Both the position numbers and the translations under genes were made by a program. This document shows positions 62,843-64,000 of a DNA stretch of 64,000 nucleotides, in pieces (positions within the stretch are counted from its first letter, which is position 1; the number at the start of each line of letters is the position of its first letter). Source of the DNA: Pseudomonas simiae. Its GTDB lineage: Bacteria > Pseudomonadota > Gammaproteobacteria > Pseudomonadales > Pseudomonadaceae. The DNA lies in the NCBI RefSeq assembly GCF_900111895.1, contig NZ_FOKB01000002.1, positions 682,001-746,000 of the forward strand, read 5' to 3'. The notes under the pieces were generated by a model. The model saw only the letters and a program-made list of their open reading frames with translations, did not search any database and was not told where the DNA came from.

Positions 62843-63634
62843 GTGGCATTTGTACAACTCGCCGAGGGCGAACTGCATTACCAATTGGACGGGCCTGAGG
62901 GTGCGCCAGTACTGGTGCTCTCCAACTCGCTGGGCACCGACCTGCACATGTGGGACCTCCAGATCCCGGCCTTCACCCAGCATTTTCGCGTGCTGCGTTT
63001 CGATACCCGTGGCCATGGCAAATCCCTGGTTACCCCAGGCCCCTACAGCATTGAGCAACTCGGTCAGGATGTGATCGCGCTGCTGGATGCACTGGATATC
63101 CAACGCGCGCATTTTTGCGGGCTGTCCATGGGCGGCCTGATTGGCCAATGGCTTGGTATCAATGCCGGGCAGCGTTTGCAGCGCCTGGTGGTGTGCAACA
63201 CCGCCGCCAAGATCGGCACGCCCGAGGTGTGGAACCCGCGCATTGAAATGGTGCTGCGTGATGGCGCAGCGGCGATGGTAGCGCTGCGCGATGCATCGAT
63301 TGCACGCTGGTTCACCGCAGACTTTGCGGCCGCCAACCCGTACCAGGCCAAGCAGATTACCGACATGCTGGCGGCCACTTCGCCCGAAGGTTATGCCGCC
63401 AATTGTGCAGCGGTACGTGACGCGGATTTCCGCGAGCAACTGGCTTCGATCACAGTACCGACCCTGGTCATTGCCGGCACTGAAGATGCCGTCACACCGC
63501 CTGCGGGCAGCCACTTTATCCAGAACCATGTACAGGGCGCAGAGTACGCCGAGTTCTATGCGGCGCACTTGTCCAATGTGCAGGCCGGTGCGGCATTCAG
63601 CGACTGCGTCATTGAATTCTTGTTGGGCCACTGA
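62843..63634 (+). CDS. pcaD: 3-oxoadipate enol-lactonase PcaD
   Basis: 263-residue alpha/beta hydrolase. Hydrolyses beta-ketoadipate enol-lactone to beta-ketoadipate. Nucleophile Ser95 in GLSMGG; Asp in AGTEDAVTPP; His in the last ~25 residues (YAAHLSNVQ). The start is GTG 62843 behind GAGGAG; the upstream in-frame codons would cover that RBS. 10 bp before pcaC. Confidence 0.95.
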   Translation: MAFVQLAEGELHYQLDGPEGAPVLVLSNSLGTDLHMWDLQIPAFTQHFRVLRFDTRGHGKSLVTPGPYSIEQLGQDVIALLDALDIQRAHFCGLSMGGLIGQWLGINAGQRLQRLVVCNTAAKIGTPEVWNPRIEMVLRDGAAAMVALRDASIARWFTADFAAANPYQAKQITDMLAATSPEGYAANCAAVRDADFREQLASITVPTLVIAGTEDAVTPPAGSHFIQNHVQGAEYAEFYAAHLSNVQAGAAFSDCVIEFLLGH

Positions 63635-63644
63635 GGAGCTTTTC

Positions 63645-64000
63645 GTGGACGAGAAACAACGTTATGCCGAGGGCCTGCAGGTGCGCCGCGAAGTGCTGGG
63701 CGACGCCCATGTCGACCGCAGCCTCAATGCCCTGACCGAATTCAACAGCGAGTTCCAGGAAATGATTACCCGCCATGCCTGGGGTGACATCTGGACCCGT
63801 CCCGGTCTGCCCCGGCACACCCGTAGCCTGATCACCATCGCGATGCTGATCGGCATGAACCGCGGTGAAGAACTCAAGCTGCACCTGCGCGCCGCCGCGA
63901 GCAATGGCGTCACCCGCGCCGAGATCAAGGAAGTGCTGATGCAGAGCGCGATCTACTGCGGGATCCCGGCAGCGAATGCGACGTTTCACCTGGCGGAATC
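63645..64000 (+). CDS. pcaC: 4-carboxymuconolactone decarboxylase PcaC (3' end cut by window)
   Basis: 118 complete codons are visible from the GTG at 63645 (DEKQRYAEGLQVRREVLGDA); no stop before the window end. AhpD-like CMD fold with ITRHAWGDIWTRPGLPRHTR, LITIAMLIGMNRGEELKLH and MQSAIYCGIPAANATFH. Decarboxylates gamma-carboxymuconolactone to beta-ketoadipate enol-lactone, the step between PcaB and PcaD. Family length is about 130, so only the last dozen residues are missing. Confidence 0.95.
   Translation, partial: MDEKQRYAEGLQVRREVLGDAHVDRSLNALTEFNSEFQEMITRHAWGDIWTRPGLPRHTRSLITIAMLIGMNRGEELKLHLRAAASNGVTRAEIKEVLMQSAIYCGIPAANATFHLAE

Overview
The window is chromosomal DNA of a fluorescent Pseudomonas (P. 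fluorescens group). The evidence is the high-GC codon use, the gene families (braDEFG/braC, slyB, pdxH, dinG, rapA, pca genes), and several copies of the GTGGGAGC-type REP repeat common in this group. I see no phage, insertion sequence, CRISPR array, rRNA or tRNA gene. The order OmpA - DUF6231 - YchJ - LEA2 - dinG - pdxH - slyB - braCDEFG resembles the P. aeruginosa core backbone as I remember it, so most of the window is conserved chromosome with accessory patches.

Layout. 1-8.4 kb: an iron/siderophore island on the minus strand (TonB-dependent receptor, PiuC-like dioxygenase, periplasmic binding protein, FecCD permease, ATPase cut by the window start), with a divergent OmpR/EnvZ-type two-component pair. 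8.5-12.6 kb: small metal-binding SEC-C proteins, LEA2 lipoprotein, DUF6231, OmpA lipoprotein, collagen-like secreted protein and CopD-like membrane protein. 12.6-21.1 kb: DinG, a GH50-like exported glycosidase, a beta-lactamase-fold esterase, an unusual Trp-module OmpA lipoprotein, PdxH and SlyB. 21.1-21.8 kb: a gene-poor stretch with a 20-bp direct repeat, two terminators and a 32-codon small ORF. 21.8-28.5 kb: NhaA, a Cds1-like PLP enzyme, an FAD oxidoreductase, a lipoprotein and a divergent SDR/LysR pair.

28.5-30.9 kb is the most distinctive accessory locus: a four-gene minus-strand operon of DUF2282 precursor peptide, DUF692 (MNIO) enzyme, DUF2063 partner and DoxX protein. This matches the bufferin-type RiPP systems, in which cysteines of an exported peptide are modified to bind copper. 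31.2-36.2 kb: branched-chain amino acid ABC transporter with its binding protein. 37.2-39.3 kb: a 725-residue chromosomal tubulin/FtsZ-superfamily protein. 39.5-52.8 kb: MHYT-GGDEF-EAL c-di-GMP protein, YkgJ-type cysteine cluster protein, MFS transporter, RapA, a LysR-RidA-aminotransferase group, a tiny CcoM-like gene and PitA.

53.2-64 kb: an uninterrupted protocatechuate (beta-ketoadipate) catabolic cluster pcaR-K-I-J-F-H-G-T-B-D-C, all on the plus strand, with pcaC cut by the window end. Together these import 4-hydroxybenzoate and beta-ketoadipate, open the protocatechuate ring by ortho cleavage (PcaHG), process it (PcaB, PcaC, PcaD), activate it (PcaIJ) and cleave it (PcaF) to succinyl-CoA and acetyl-CoA. 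PcaR-type operator pairs with identical 19-bp spacing precede pcaR and pcaI.
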